Source: Blattamonas nauphoetae (Eukaryota; Preaxostyla; Oxymonadida). Taken from it: a stretch of DNA of 64,000 nt. Shown piece by piece: positions 21,501 to 32,725 of the stretch. The DNA lies in NCBI GenBank assembly GCA_033064195.1, contig JARBJD010000129.1, positions 62,001 to 126,000 of the forward strand, in the 5' to 3' direction. The notes below the pieces were generated by a model that was given only the letters and a program-made list of their open reading frames with translations, was not told where the DNA came from and ran no database searches. The position numbers and the translations under genes are program-made. The first letter of the stretch is position 1. Each line of letters starts with the position of its first letter.

Positions 21501-24500
21501 TTCCACTGGTCAGATCTGGAAAACATAATTTGCAGAATTCCGGCTGTTTATGCTGCGGAGTGAGGAGAACGAGTGGAGGGACGATAGATGCGACTGGATC
21601 CTTGTTTCGGAAGGGAAGGGAAGGCAGAAGATTCAGAACCGAACTGTTCCGATCGCCCTTTTTTGAAAATGTTGAATTTTTGGCCTCCTTCGACACGATC
21701 ACGTAGCCTCCAGACTCGATTTCAGAGCTCTGATTGTGCGATGTCAACAATAGCTCAGTTTGGGGTTCGGGTTGGAAGGGGGGAGGCGAGATAAATCCGT
21801 CACCCTTCGTTGAGGATTGTCGCATCAGGTGGATTATTGCTTGTTTGTCTGAGAGCTCTATAGAGTCTGATTCGCTTTCGTGTTTTCGTCGCCAGAATTC
21901 ATGTTCAAAAAGCAACAATCCACTGTGGATCATGAATGGTTTTTCGTTGATGGGGGAGATCGAGGTTGATGTGTTGCGAATTAAGGGGAACAAGCGAGAA
22001 GCTCCGGCGAAGAATGCATGATCTAGATAAGGCCCAGCAGAGAGTAGGAATGGAAGAAGCGTGGGTTCTGTGTAAAGCAGATGGTGGGTCGCAGGAATCG
22101 GCGGATCATCATCCACGCCATGATCAGCTTTCGCGGTGTTGTAGCACTGAATCGCTGTATCCATTTCTCGTCCCAACCGAATGGCCAGGATTTGATTGAA
22201 GGACATATCAATGAAATTGAGTGTTCCTGCCCTTTGATTCACACGATTCTTGGGGAACATCAAAAGAGTGTCTGTTTTGACCAACTCTGGCGAAGGGAGT
22301 GGAAGAATGGGTGACGGGGATGGAGAAGGCGACGGGAAGGGATATTTGTGGATTGCATTTCGTGGCGATTGGCGATCAGATGGACTTTGAGAAGGTGACT
22401 GAAGTGGGATGGAGTCCTTGTTGAGAAATATCGGATTATCGGAAAAGTAATCTTGCTGGATCTTCGGTAAGTTACTTTGCATGAATTGTTCGTTCATTTG
22501 GAGGACACATCGTGGAATAGTGGAGAGATCGTTGTGAGAGAGATCGATGAACACTCCACGGTACGATTTAGGGATGAAAGTGTCTGAAATGGTCTGAATT
22601 TTGTTAAATGAGAGGTCTAGACGAGTCAGCTGTGGAAGGGTCTTGAGAAGGGTTGGTGAAACTTCGGTGAGATCATTTCCTGCGATCGAGAGATGTGTGA
22701 GGGATTTAATGTGGAATACGAGTTCTGGAATGGTAGTAAAGCAATTGTCTGATAAATTCAGCTTCACAATCTCCGAAATGTAGGACAGACTGTCCAACGG
22801 AGAATCTTGGAATTGATCGTGTTGGAGGTTGTGTGTTGGGACCGTTTCGTTGATTGTTTCAGGAGATGGAAGTGATGAGAGTAGGTTTCCTGTTAATGTG
22901 AGGAGTTTTAGTGATGGAAGAGTGAAGAGTGAGGGAGGAACTTGAGTCAGTTTGTTGAATGCAAAGTTGACTCGATTAAGAAGAGCTAAGTTTGAGAAAT
23001 TGGAAGGAATATGGGAAATGTGATTCATTGAGAGATCGAGGGACTGAAGAAGCGATATCTCACAAAGGGCTTCGGGAAGTGATGTTAGATTATTCTGGCA
23101 GAGGACGAGGGAGGTTAGTGAATGGGTAAATAAAGTCGAGGGCAGAGAAGTGAGGAGGTTTCCACGGAGGGAAACCCCAGTCAGACGGTTGGAGTTGGCA
23201 AAGACCTCTGAAGAGAGCAGGAGACAAGAGAAGAAAATGGAGTTGAAAGAGGAGATATAACAGTTAAAAGAGAAATATATTACAAAATGAACAATAATAG
23301 AACGATCTATACCGTCAGGGATATGTTTAATGATGTTGAAATCAGCTGATAAGAAGGTAACATCGCGTCCGATGATGGGCAACTGTTGGAGAAGACTGTT
23401 CGAGAGATTGACCTTCAATCCCTCATACGACATGTTGAGATAGTTCGGAGTCCATTTCAATTGATTGAAACTGGCAAAAACCGATACAGGGTTCTATTGA
23501 GAGTGATATATTGATAGAGAAATGGATGTGAACAAACCCTCATCTTTGTTAAAGTGGAAGGAAGAGTTTCGAGTTTGTTTTCGCCAACCCACAACAATCT
23601 GAGATTGGGAAGAGTGTCGATCAGATCATCAGGGAGTGAGGTGAGGTTGTTGTTTGTGAGGAACAGTGATGTCATATTGACCATGCCAAAGAATGACTGG
23701 AGGAGAGAAAACACAGATAGGGAATGAGAAGAGACATACACGAGTTGAGAGAGAGGAAATTTGATTCATTCTGAGATCTAACGTCTCCAATCGATGAAGC
23801 ATGCTCTTTTTGGACAATTTGAAGGTTTCAATGTCATTAAAAGACAGAATCAAGCAGTTGAGCTCGGGAGTGATGAGATATCCTCGGACCTGTCGAAGGC
23901 AATTCGACTCAAGATTGATGCGAGTCAAAGTGGACGATCGGATGTGTGGAAACGAATGTAATCTAAAGAATCATAAAAGATGGAAAGATATACCGATTCC
24001 TCATCAGTGACACTGTCTGGATATTTGGGAAGAGTATGCCCAAATCATGTGAGATGCATTCGATCAGGTTCTGGTCAAGAATCAGTTCTTCCAGGGATGG
24101 GAAAACGAAATGGTCGAGTTTGGTGATCCGATTCATTTGAAGATTCTGATGGGTTAGGGAGAAAAGAGAAGGAGATGTGAGGAGATCAAATCGCGAAATG
24201 TATGATAGAAAATGAAGAAAGAACACAAAAATGGAGAAATACGAAAGATATACCAGTTTTTGGAGGCTTCCATGCGACGTGAGGTCGGTCGGGAAGGAAG
24301 AGAATGAGTTCGATCCAAGATCGAGGAACTTAAGATTAGGGAAAGCATGAGAGAGGCTGGGGATAGATTTCAGGTTGTTAGACGAGAAATCAAGAATTTG
24401 AAGCTTGTTGTGAGTGGAGGAGAGGAACTTGTCTGGGAAGACTGTGATCTGAGATTTGGAGAAATCTGCCTCCGTCGAATTGAGTTGCTTGCTCTGCTCA

Positions 24501-24508
24501 ACACCCAT
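18556..24508 (-). CDS. leucine-rich-repeat PP2C-type phosphatase (PHLPP-like layout)
   Basis: Six exons by my reading: 24508-24254, 24145-23994, 23962-23740, 23696-23538, 23493-23313 and 23207-18556. The introns are 108, 31, 43, 44 and 105 nt, all GT-AG, and the sum is 1,874 codons. Residues about 20-660 hold LRRs (for example LTSLVLCQNNLTSLPEAL). A long Ser-rich linker follows. The PP2C domain at about 1310-1873 has its key elements: RPTMEDAV, DGHKG (Asp about 1418), VANCGDCRAVL, ARSMGDFDLF, GCDGVFDVL (about 1798) and QDNISV (about 1864). All metal-binding Asp are present, so it should be an active Mn/Mg-dependent Ser/Thr phosphatase with large inserts. LRR plus PP2C recalls PHLPP, but no PH domain is seen and the N-terminal MGVEQSKQ could be lipid-modified (MG start). 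Two introns lack in-frame stops. Confidence 0.85.
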
Positions 24509-24998
24509 TCTCACAGATAAAGAGAAATTTTGAGCGGTACGAACTGTTGGGGAAGATGAAAGGTTTGTTGTGGAATTGATCTATTCCCGCCCGCAAGTCA
24601 GAAACATTCCTTCCGATCGATTTCATTGAGGTTCAGTAAGAGAGGACGAAAAATATTGACAAACGTGAAATGGAGAAAGCGAAGAGTGCAGTGAAGTGGA
24701 GTTTATCGTTAAGACATCGTGAACTGTGCATCCTGCATGCGGGTTGTGTGTTCCATGCATCGCAAGACGTGTCGTGCTTGGATTGGAAATCGCATCCATC
24801 ACGAATCTGCCGCTGTTCACATGTCGCACAAGAAAGAGAGTGGAATCGTCGTTGAACGGGCTGCGTCGAGAGATGGTCATTTCTGAAGAGCGAAGAGCAA
24901 TGAACAAGAAAGAAGAGACAATACTGGTTGACACAAAGGAAGAGGAGATTTGGAATGTGAATGAATCTGACGTCGAAAGTGACGAGACTGTCGTGCCG
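24509..24998. repeat. 3' flank of paralogue A, repeated behind B and D
   Basis: Bases about 24660-24998 recur almost unchanged at about 27490-27821 (behind B) and in part at about 34560-34834 (behind D). A frame reading NDDSTLFLVRHVNSGRFVMD on the minus strand is kept in A and, with small changes, in the others. It may be a shared 3' untranslated region or a relic exon. The stretch next to 24509 is the promoter side of the LRR-PP2C gene. Confidence 0.6.
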
Positions 24999-26075
24999 CT
25001 ATTCCAGCTCGTTCAGATTCATTCCCAGTAAATTGTTCCAGTTGATGGTTGATTTCACCACTTCTCGTCCTTTGTCCTCAGTTATGTCGTTGTTCAGTCG
25101 CTGTTCCAGCACGTCGTCGATGCCCTCACTTCTCAGCAATCGAAGAACTATTCCACATGGATCTTGCATTTCCCCGTTTAATCTCATCCAAGGTCGCTTC
25201 TTGATGCTCGTTTCGACTGACAAACCGAGAGATGGGATGTCGTGTTCAAAAAAAGTCAACGCGCTTGGGATTGTGAGGCATATGGGCAGACTGAGAGCAA
25301 GTTCCATCGTGGATGGATGACAGAGAGAGGCAGCAAGAAGTTGGAGAAGAAGATTCACAAAGAAATTTGATTGAAAGTAATCCTTTATCAAGTAACGGTT
25401 GTTGCACAAATGGCGAATATACCCTTCAGTCGGCAAGATAACGGATTTGTGCAGTGTTTCACGGAATGTTTGATGGATCTCAGGACAAGCAGAGTCGAGA
25501 GACCCGAGTGCCATGTCTTTTGAGTAATACACCGGGGCGAGGATGATAAGTATGAGAGAATGGTGAATCATCTCTGCTTCCTTGAAGGAGAGAGAGAAGA
25601 TGTTGAGAGAGGTGACGACTTTCGGTATGAGGCCAGAACTGACGAGTATGAGAAGTGTGGGCTTTGCTGAATAAACGACGATGTTTGACACGAGTTCCAG
25701 GGCTGCGATGATAATTCTCTTGTTAGGCACTGAAATGAGCTCAACTACTGATTCGACAAAGGCACATGACGATTCTGGGAGTGACGACGGAACGAGATCC
25801 AGAATGAACGAATTGACATCTTTCTCATTATCTGGCTTTATCTCCTTCAGAAAGGAGACTGCTTTATCCTCCAACGATGAAGAGAATACACATTTCATCT
25901 TGACCACGTGAACAAGCGAAAGGTAGATCGTCAACCGTTCGGAAGGAGTAACAATCGGTTGTTCTTCCCAGTGTAGGAATGCTGAAGGGTTAAACAATCA
26001 TGAGACACGAAATTGGGACATACTATAGGGACTAACACTCGATCCGGTTGCCTTCACAACAAAATGTGTCTCCAT
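24999..26075 (-). CDS. helical family protein, paralogue A
   Basis: Exon 1 (26075-26024, 52 nt) reads METHFVVKATGSSVSPY. A 42-nt intron (26023-25982, GTATGT...CAG) follows, then exon 2 (25981-24999), giving 344 residues. The protein is almost wholly alpha-helical and armadillo-like. It shares fixed points with the other copies: PSERLTIYLSLV, a YIRHLCNNRY block, ICLTIPSALTFFEHD, RLLRSEGIDDVLEQRLNND, and an end of LLGMNLNELE. No enzyme motif, signal or membrane helix is visible. The function is unknown. The start is supported by the same METH start in paralogue C. The copy is intact. Confidence 0.75.
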
Positions 26076-26260
26076 TTCCACGGGTTCGATCAAAGAAATT
26101 AAGAATGGGCATCGGATCATCACAAACAGGTTGGACCGACCCAATCGCAGTTTGAATGATTGAGAATGGTCTACGATACGATGTAAATGACAATAAACTT
26201 TAATTAGGCACCAGAGAGAAAAACACAATCCGATAACGGAAAAGCATTGAAAAGAAGAGC

Positions 26261-26266
26261 TTTATT
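26261..26266 (-). promoter_or_regulatory. likely polyadenylation signal (AATAAA) of the E2 gene
   Basis: TTTATT on the plus strand, read as AATAAA on the minus strand, about 80 bases past the proposed E2 stop codon. Confidence 0.4.
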
Positions 26267-26347
26267 GGTGTTGTTTCTATTTGAGAGGATCCATCACAAG
26301 CATCAGGATCCCATCGTTGAAATTCATCGCTTTCTTGAAACATCTCC

Positions 26348-27228
26348 TCACTCATCACCGTAAGTGAGTGTGTGAAATTTGGAGAATCGGTTCACACTGC
26401 GCCAAACGCCTGCGTACGGATCTTTCGAAGGCAGAGGCAGGTCTTTCTGACGGCGGTCGAGAACGTTGCTTCGGTTCTCGCCGCCTTTGTCACCGTTCTC
26501 GTCATCATATTGTAGGAACGAGGTAGATGGTGAAATGTGATAAAGTGATGAAAAAGTATGTTCGATGCTTGTCAATCGCCTCGTCAGACACTGGCAACAT
26601 CCACTCCACTATTCTGGCTAACACAAACCGCAAACTTCTCGCAGAATTCACGGGCTTCCAAAGGTGATCAAAAAAGAACGCAAACATTTCTTCTGTCCTG
26701 CCTCGAGGTCTGCTGCCCATTCGTTGGCACATTTCATATTATACGGATCTAAAGGCGAAATAAAAGGGGACAATCCAAACCTTCGAGATTATAGTTCGTG
26801 AGAAGAGTCTAGACAGCGATGATGAAAAAAGGTGTTGACATACTCTAACAGCATTTGCCGCTTGCCAAAGAGAAACTGTCTGGTTCCAAACACCCTCTCG
26901 TTTCTCTGGAATTCTGTGGATTAGATCCAGGCAAATTCGACCGTCCGTGTGGATGTTGGGATGCCAGATTGGAGTTCGAAAGATCGCTTTGGGAGGGATT
27001 CTGGGGAATTCGTCCGGAATCTGCCAATCAACAAGAAATTTGTAGCCATAGTATGGTGTCCCCTCAGGTCCAAAGATGGTAGTTTCATAGTTTCGAAGAT
27101 CAGTTCTTTTCACCTTCACTTCAATCCCCTCTGGAGGAGTCTTACATAGTTCCTTAAGGTCCTGAAGAAATAGCATTGGATAGAAGAGATACTTGGAAGA
27201 TACGCTGAGCGAATGGATGTTCAGCCAT
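26348..27228 (-). CDS. E2 ubiquitin-conjugating enzyme with very short introns
   Basis: Exon 1 (27228-27193) reads MAEHPFAQRIFQ. Exon 2 is 27161-26844, exon 3 26808-26781, exon 4 26748-26686. The introns are 31, 35, 32 and 31 nt, all GT-AG. The UBC fold is complete: FGPEGTPYYGYKF, the HPN motif in TPIWHPNIHTDG, catalytic Cys in GRICLDLI, then TLLTNYNLEDPYNMKCANEW. The enzyme takes ubiquitin (or a related modifier) from E1 and passes it to targets. The end is uncertain. If exon 5 (from 26654) is read straight on, a stop comes at 26584 (171 aa). If a fifth 32-nt intron (26622-26591) is removed, the frame runs to 26348 (239 aa) with a charged, E2-extension-like tail ending FHTLTYGDE. I favour the long form because its stop lies near an AATAAA. 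Confidence 0.8.
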
Positions 27229-27821
27229 TGGGATGTGATCGGCTCTCAATAAATTATTGAAAACTTTTTCATTCGCAACTTCACACACGACTGGATTAGA
27301 CAATGATTAATGCTGGAACAATTAATCTAAGATGATTCGAGAACATACAAGATTGAATAAGACGAAACAGAGATGCCAAGAGGAGAAGCGAGTTGAATCT
27401 GGGCCAGATCACATTTCAAGTCTGACTTTATGAACGTTCTTTTACCATGCTTCTTGGATGAAACGGAATAGAAAACAAAAATCATCAAAAGGTGAAATGG
27501 AGAAAGCGAAGGGTGCAGTGAAGTGGAGTTTGTCGTTAAGACATTGTGAACCGCTCATGCTGCATGCGGGTTGTGTGTTCCAAGCATCGCAAAACGTGTC
27601 TTGGATTGGAAACCGTAACCATCACGAATCTGCCGCTGTTCACATGTCGCACAAGAAAGAGAGTGAAATCGTCGTTGAACGGGCTGAGTCGAGAGATGGT
27701 CACTTCTGAAGAGCGAAGAGCAATGAACGGGAAATAAGAGAAAATACTGGTTGGGGCAAAGGAAGAGGAGACGTGGATGGGAAATGAATCTGACGTCGAA
27801 AGTGACGAGACGGATGAGCCG
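27229..27821. repeat. E2 promoter side and repeated 3' flank of paralogue B
   Basis: Bases 27490-27821 are the second copy of the flank seen behind paralogue A. Bases 27229-27480 are unique and hold no gene; they include the upstream side of the E2 gene. Confidence 0.55.
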
Positions 27822-28880
27822 CTAATCCAGCTCGTTCAGATTCATTCCCAGCAAATTGTTCCAGTTGATGGTTGATTTCACCAGTTGCCGCCATGTTCTC
27901 CCGTTGCTATCGTTGTTCAGTCGCTGTTCCAGGACGTCGTCGATGCCCTCACTTCTCAGCAACCGAAGAACTTGACATCATGGATTCTGCATGGCTCCAT
28001 ACAATCTCATCCAGAGTCGATTCTTGATGCTAGTTTCGATCAGAAAACTGATAAATGGGATGTCGCGATCAAAAAAAGTCAACGCGCTTGGAATTGTGAT
28101 GCATATGGGCAGATTGAGAAATAACTTGAGAGTGGTTGGATGACAAAGAGAGTCACCGAGAATTTGGAGAAGAAGAGTCACAAAGAAATATGATTGATAG
28201 TTATCTTTTATCGAGTAACGGTTTTTGCACAAATGGCGAATATATCCTTCTGACGGCAAGAAAATGCAGTTGTGGAATGTTTCACGGTGTTTCTGCTGTT
28301 TATCAGGGCAAATAGTGCCGTAAACGTTGAGGGTTTCGGACGTCAGGTGGAAGAAGGTGTCGAGGAAGACAATCAGGAGAGAAGTGTGAATCATCTCTGC
28401 TTCCGTGAAGGAGAGAGAGAAGATGTTGAGAGAGGTGATGACTTTCGTGATGAGGCCATTTTGGACGAGTATGAGAAGTGTGGACCATGACGAGTGATCA
28501 AAGATGTGTTGAACGAGTTCCAGGGCTGCAAGGGCAATGTGCTGATGAGGCACTGAAATCAGCACAGAAACTGATTCGACAAACACACGTGACGATTCTG
28601 GGAGTGATGATGGAACGAGATCAAACAAGAACGAATCGACATCGGTCTCACTTTCTAGCTTGATTTGCTCGAGAAACGACACTGATTTGTCCTCCAGAGA
28701 ACGACCGAATGCTTGTACGGACTTCACCATCTGAACAAGCGAAAGGTACAACGTCGTTCGTTCAGAAGGTGTATCAATTGGTTTTCCATCCCAGTTCATG
28801 AATACTGAAGGGTTAAAGAATTATGAATAGCAAAGATGGGACAAACCAGGGTGACTGGACTCCGATACGGACGTCGTCAT
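27822..28880 (-). pseudogene. helical family protein, paralogue B, with one in-frame TGA
   Basis: Exon 1 (28880-28847, 34 nt, MTTSVSESSHP), a 42-nt intron (28846-28805) and exon 2, as in A. The frame is open to a TGA at 27980-27978 after GAMQNP. Beyond it the same frame stays open through LRLLRSEGIDDVLEQRLNND and LLGMNLNELD to a TAG at 27824-27822. So only one codon separates it from a full-length copy; the last 50 or so residues would be lost if the TGA acts as a stop. It may be a young pseudogene, a shorter functional protein, or (less likely) a read-through gene. The function is unknown. Confidence 0.65.
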
Positions 28881-29088
28881 TGGGAGATAAATCTTTCTTT
28901 GACAGTGATGGAGCAGAAAAATAAAGAACGGGCATAAGATCCATCTTAGAGACCCCCGGATCTATCCCTTCATCACAGTTGTTTCTATCCATCTAATGGA
29001 AGACAAAATACAAAAACAGAATGCAGAAGAGATGAAATGGCTGAATGAGATGATCTTTACTTTGATTGGTGACGAGACGGTGGTGGTG

Positions 29089-30162
29089 CTATTCCGGCTT
29101 GATTAGATTCATTCCCAGCTTGTTGATCCAGCTGATGGTTCTTTTCACAACCTTTTGTCCGTTCTTTTCTCCAACGTCGTTGTTCAGTCGTTGCTCAGCA
29201 ACATCGTCGATGCCCTCTGTCCTCAGCGCTCGAACCACTGTATTCCATCTCTCAGGCATTTCTCCGTCGGTATCGGGCCATAACATCTGAAACATCTCCA
29301 TTGTGCCCATTGGAGTCGAAAATGATTTGTCGAAAGTGAAGAATGTCATTGCACTGGTAACTGTGAGACATATTGGTCGATTTAGTACGAATTCCGTTGT
29401 TTGTTGATTCTGGGGAGCGATGCAGAGAAGTTGAGGAAGAAGTTCCATGTAGTAGTGTGAAAGAGTGTCATCCCAGATCGAATAGCAGTTTTCGCACAAA
29501 TACTGTAAATATCGGTCTGATGGAAGGACAATTTGAGAAAAGGCTATTTCACTGATTGATTGATGGTCATTTGTTTGGTTAATGAGAGTGTCCATGAATT
29601 TGCTGAATGTCGACAGGAGTGCTTTGTGGAGGATGATGATCAGTGAAGAGTTGAGAATGTCTACATGTCTGAAGGGGAGTGAGGAGATATCAACAGACGT
29701 GATGAGTTTCGAGACAAGGCCATTCTTGACGAGCGTAAAAAGTGAGTCCACCTTCAAGTGACATATATCGACGAACACAACTAATATGGTTGTTGTTGAA
29801 ATTTCCCTAAAAGGAACTGAAATCAGGTCACCCACAGTTTCGACAAATGTACGTGACGATTCTTGGAGCGCTGATGGAAGGAGCATCTTCAAGAAATCTT
29901 TGACTTCTTCCGCAGTGGTCAATTTTATCTGATCAAGCAACGATTCTGCTTTGGCCTCCAGAGAAGAACTGAACGCTTGCTTGTTTTTCATCAACCGAAT
30001 AAGCGAAACGTAGATCGTCAATCGTTCAGAAGGGGTTTCAATTGGTTTTCCATCCCAGTCAATGAATGCTGAAGGGTCAAGGAATCATGACAAGCGAATA
30101 TCGGACATACCAGAGTGATCTGGATCCGATGCGGTCGTCGTCATTGGGAGATGCGTCTCCAT
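29089..30162 (-). CDS. helical family protein, paralogue C
   Basis: Exon 1 (30162-30111, METHLPMTTTASDPDHS), a 42-nt intron (30110-30069) and exon 2 (30068-29089), giving 343 residues. It is more diverged than A, B and D but keeps the YLQYLCENCYSIWDD block, ICLTVTSAMTFF, LRTEGIDDVAEQRLNND and the C-terminal LGMNL. It is intact. A second Met (MTTTASD) matches the start used in B and D, so either start could be used. Directly upstream lies the hAT-like insertion at 30288, which may have displaced distal promoter sequence. Confidence 0.7.
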
Positions 30163-30287
30163 TTTCAAGTGCAAGAGCAAAGAAATTAAGATTGGGTTGA
30201 TGATCAATATCTGAGTTGCCACATCACTAAATTCAGCCAAAAAAAATATTGATACTGGTCTATTAAACGACAACAATGACATTGATC

Positions 30288-32016
30288 TAGGCTTGTCTGA
30301 CCGGCCAAAAGTGCCGGTCAGTGTCAGTTCACTTTTTTTCAAAGGGTCCGATCTCACCAGATCAAGAAACACCATATATTCATAAGAAACTGGCACGATT
30401 GCAGATAATAATGTCACTCTGTTCTTACTGAAATCATGTGACAGTCACTTTTCAATTCTGTCCGCGATCCGTCCCTCTTTCTTGATTCTGGTGCGCTCGA
30501 TCACGACTGGGACTAGATTGTGGATTAGAGTGGAAGGATCGGACATGCCTGATGGAAAGACAGTCACTCCGACGGTCTCGTCCGACGGTCTCGTCCGACG
30601 AGTCGTCGTCCTCGTTCGCCGTGTCGATCTCGACGACAAGAAAAGGATGGATCTAACCTCCATGATGGGGATGATCTGACTCGCTTCAATCCAACACGAC
30701 AAACAAAGTGGACTCGTTCAGACATGGAGGAGGACGGTCGTCTTTCAGATTAAGCCCAACTCCGTGATGACAAGCAACGTGAAAAGGAAGAAGAAGGGAA
30801 GAAACAAAAGGAAGACGATGAAGTCAACCGAAAACTCGAACAGCAACAACTTGAAGTCAAAATGCGGCGGCAGCTCGAAGAAGAAGCCAAACGAAAAGAA
30901 ACCGAAGAGATTCTTGCCAAACTCCAACGTAGAAACGAAGAACTAATGCAAAGTGAAGACGAACTTCGCAGAATGCTGTTGGAGGATATTAACTGCACAA
31001 TCACGAACGCATGCTACCGTTTTCTTGACGAGCTGTCGAGTGAGGCATCGCTTTACACATTCAGTCCTTCTCTCTTCGAAAGAAATCATTGTAGCCGTCA
31101 CGCACGGATCTGGAAACATGAGTCCAGCATCAGAACCAATTTTGATCCTGCATTCTCCTGCACCAAGACGTGGAGTTGGATGAAGAGTGAAAAGAACTGG
31201 CAGTTTGTTCAGGAGCTGACTCACGCCAATCTATCGTGCCAGATGACATCTTCAACCAGAATCGAACATCATCAACAGGATCTCCTCGTTCGCCTTCCCA
31301 GGACTCTTCTTTGTTCTCTCTCTTTCTCCACTTCATCATTCACCTCCTCTTCCGTCATCGCAAGGACACAATCGCGATCAACCGATATTCTGCTCATTAC
31401 GAAAGAGATGCCGACGGATAAATTGATAAAAGGAACGCAAGGATCATCCAATCCTACGAATTGCACTCCTCGACCAGATCATCGTCGATGTGTTCGACTC
31501 ATCCAAGCAACGACTGTGATTGATTCTTGATATCAACGGGAGAGGAATGGAGAACAGAACATGGGGAAAAGTGAGCTTACAACATGTCACGGAAAGGCGC
31601 AAGACAGTGGAAGACTACAGTGTACATATCAGGCCAGACATAATGTACATGGACATCTACTTGGTTTCTTATTTCTTTATTATCAACGAATATGAGATTT
31701 CACTTGTTTTTGACTTTTTCCAATCAGCCTGGAACAATTAATGGGTCGATCAACACTAAAAGTTATCGAACCAAAAGATTCGGTTATATACAAAAAAACT
31801 ACATGAATAGATTGAAATAAGTGATTTGAAACAAAACCAGCTTAGATCCAGAAGAAAAGACTCTGAAAATCATGCAATTGAGTTTCGGTCAATTTAAATC
31901 TGTTCACCTTCGGAGAAACGGTAACTCTCGATAATGGGTTTCAGAATTTCTCCGGTCAGTGACCGTCAGTACTTTTCGGCGAAAACTGACCGGTCAGTGC
32001 CGGTCAGACAAGCCTA
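30288..32016. mobile_element. hAT-like DNA transposon with 8-bp target duplication
   Basis: Both ends carry the inverted repeat TAGGCTTGTCTGACCGGC, flanked by the 8-bp direct duplication CATTGATC (30280-30287 and 32017-32024). A TAG-type end with an 8-bp duplication fits the hAT superfamily. Subterminal GACCGGC/GCCGGTC palindromes are seen at both ends. No hAT transposase is recognisable. The 1,729-bp element instead holds a coiled-coil frame (see 30862). It is probably a non-autonomous or decayed member, moved by a transposase encoded elsewhere. It lies about 125 bases upstream of paralogue C. Confidence 0.8.
30862..31530 (+). CDS. coiled-coil open frame inside the hAT-like element
   Basis: A 222-residue frame. 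Its first 50 residues are a strong coiled coil (EEEAKRKETEEILAKLQRRN) and the same frame extends upstream to about 30745 with KQREKEEEGKKQKEDDE. After residue about 75 the composition becomes Ser/Thr-rich and less protein-like, so a frameshift is possible. No transposase residues are seen. It may be captured host sequence or a decayed element gene. Confidence 0.3.
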   Translation: MRRQLEEEAKRKETEEILAKLQRRNEELMQSEDELRRMLLEDINCTITNACYRFLDELSSEASLYTFSPSLFERNHCSRHARIWKHESSIRTNFDPAFSCTKTWSWMKSEKNWQFVQELTHANLSCQMTSSTRIEHHQQDLLVRLPRTLLCSLSFSTSSFTSSSVIARTQSRSTDILLITKEMPTDKLIKGTQGSSNPTNCTPRPDHRRCVRLIQATTVIDS

Positions 32017-32725
32017 CATTGATCAATCTTCAGAATACACAACACACAATATAATCCGATAAGGAAGCAGCATTGAAAAGAAACGACACCAGTTCCCCAT
32101 CCAAATCAACACTGTTCTGAAAGGGACCACTCTTTCTACCGGAACCTTCTCCACACACTCACCCACCGAGACAGCCGAATAAGATTGTGGCATCGAACAA
32201 TTCTCATCGGAAGACTCAAAGGACACAAATGTGAACCAAATGAAGGAATAAGGATCCAGCAAGCCGTGCAGCCCTTCTGCAACAATCCCCATCCCCTCCA
32301 ATCGAAGCATGAATCCTGAACATTCCCTCAGTGCCATCAATCCGAATCGGATTTCCAGGCGTCGAGATCAGAACACTGGTGAGGTGCAGAGAAGTGGAAA
32401 ATTGCGAACATCAGGACATGTTCCTCTGCAGTCGCATCAAACACAGAATACTCGTCCATCGCAAGTCTTAAGACAGTGATTGCACGTTCAACTTATGATT
32501 TGGAGACCGGACGATTTCTTAGAATATATTTACATCAGAATTAATTTCGGCCGGTAAACACTAACTTTGGCATGGTGATCTCTTTTTTGAATGGATGCAT
32601 CCATCATTACGGCACCCACAAGGAGTGATGAAGGTTTGCCCGGTTGCGAGGTAATAGGGAGAAAAGCGTGAAACAAAGACGATGTAATGACATGAGAAGA
32701 AGGTGAGGGTGGTGGGCCAAACGTA
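32017..32725. repeat. segmental duplication, first copy (left part)
   Basis: Bases about 32210-32725 match about 39380-39890, including a shared minus-strand frame with SPSSHVITSSLF and VSVYRPKLILM. No complete gene is present. The copy is broken at 32726 by the Tc1-like element and continues at 34331. Confidence 0.7.

Noticed and set aside
26584-26654. Short E2 ending at the TGA at 26584
   Set aside because: Not excluded, but the long form leaves an 81-codon open tail and places the stop near an AATAAA, so it is preferred.
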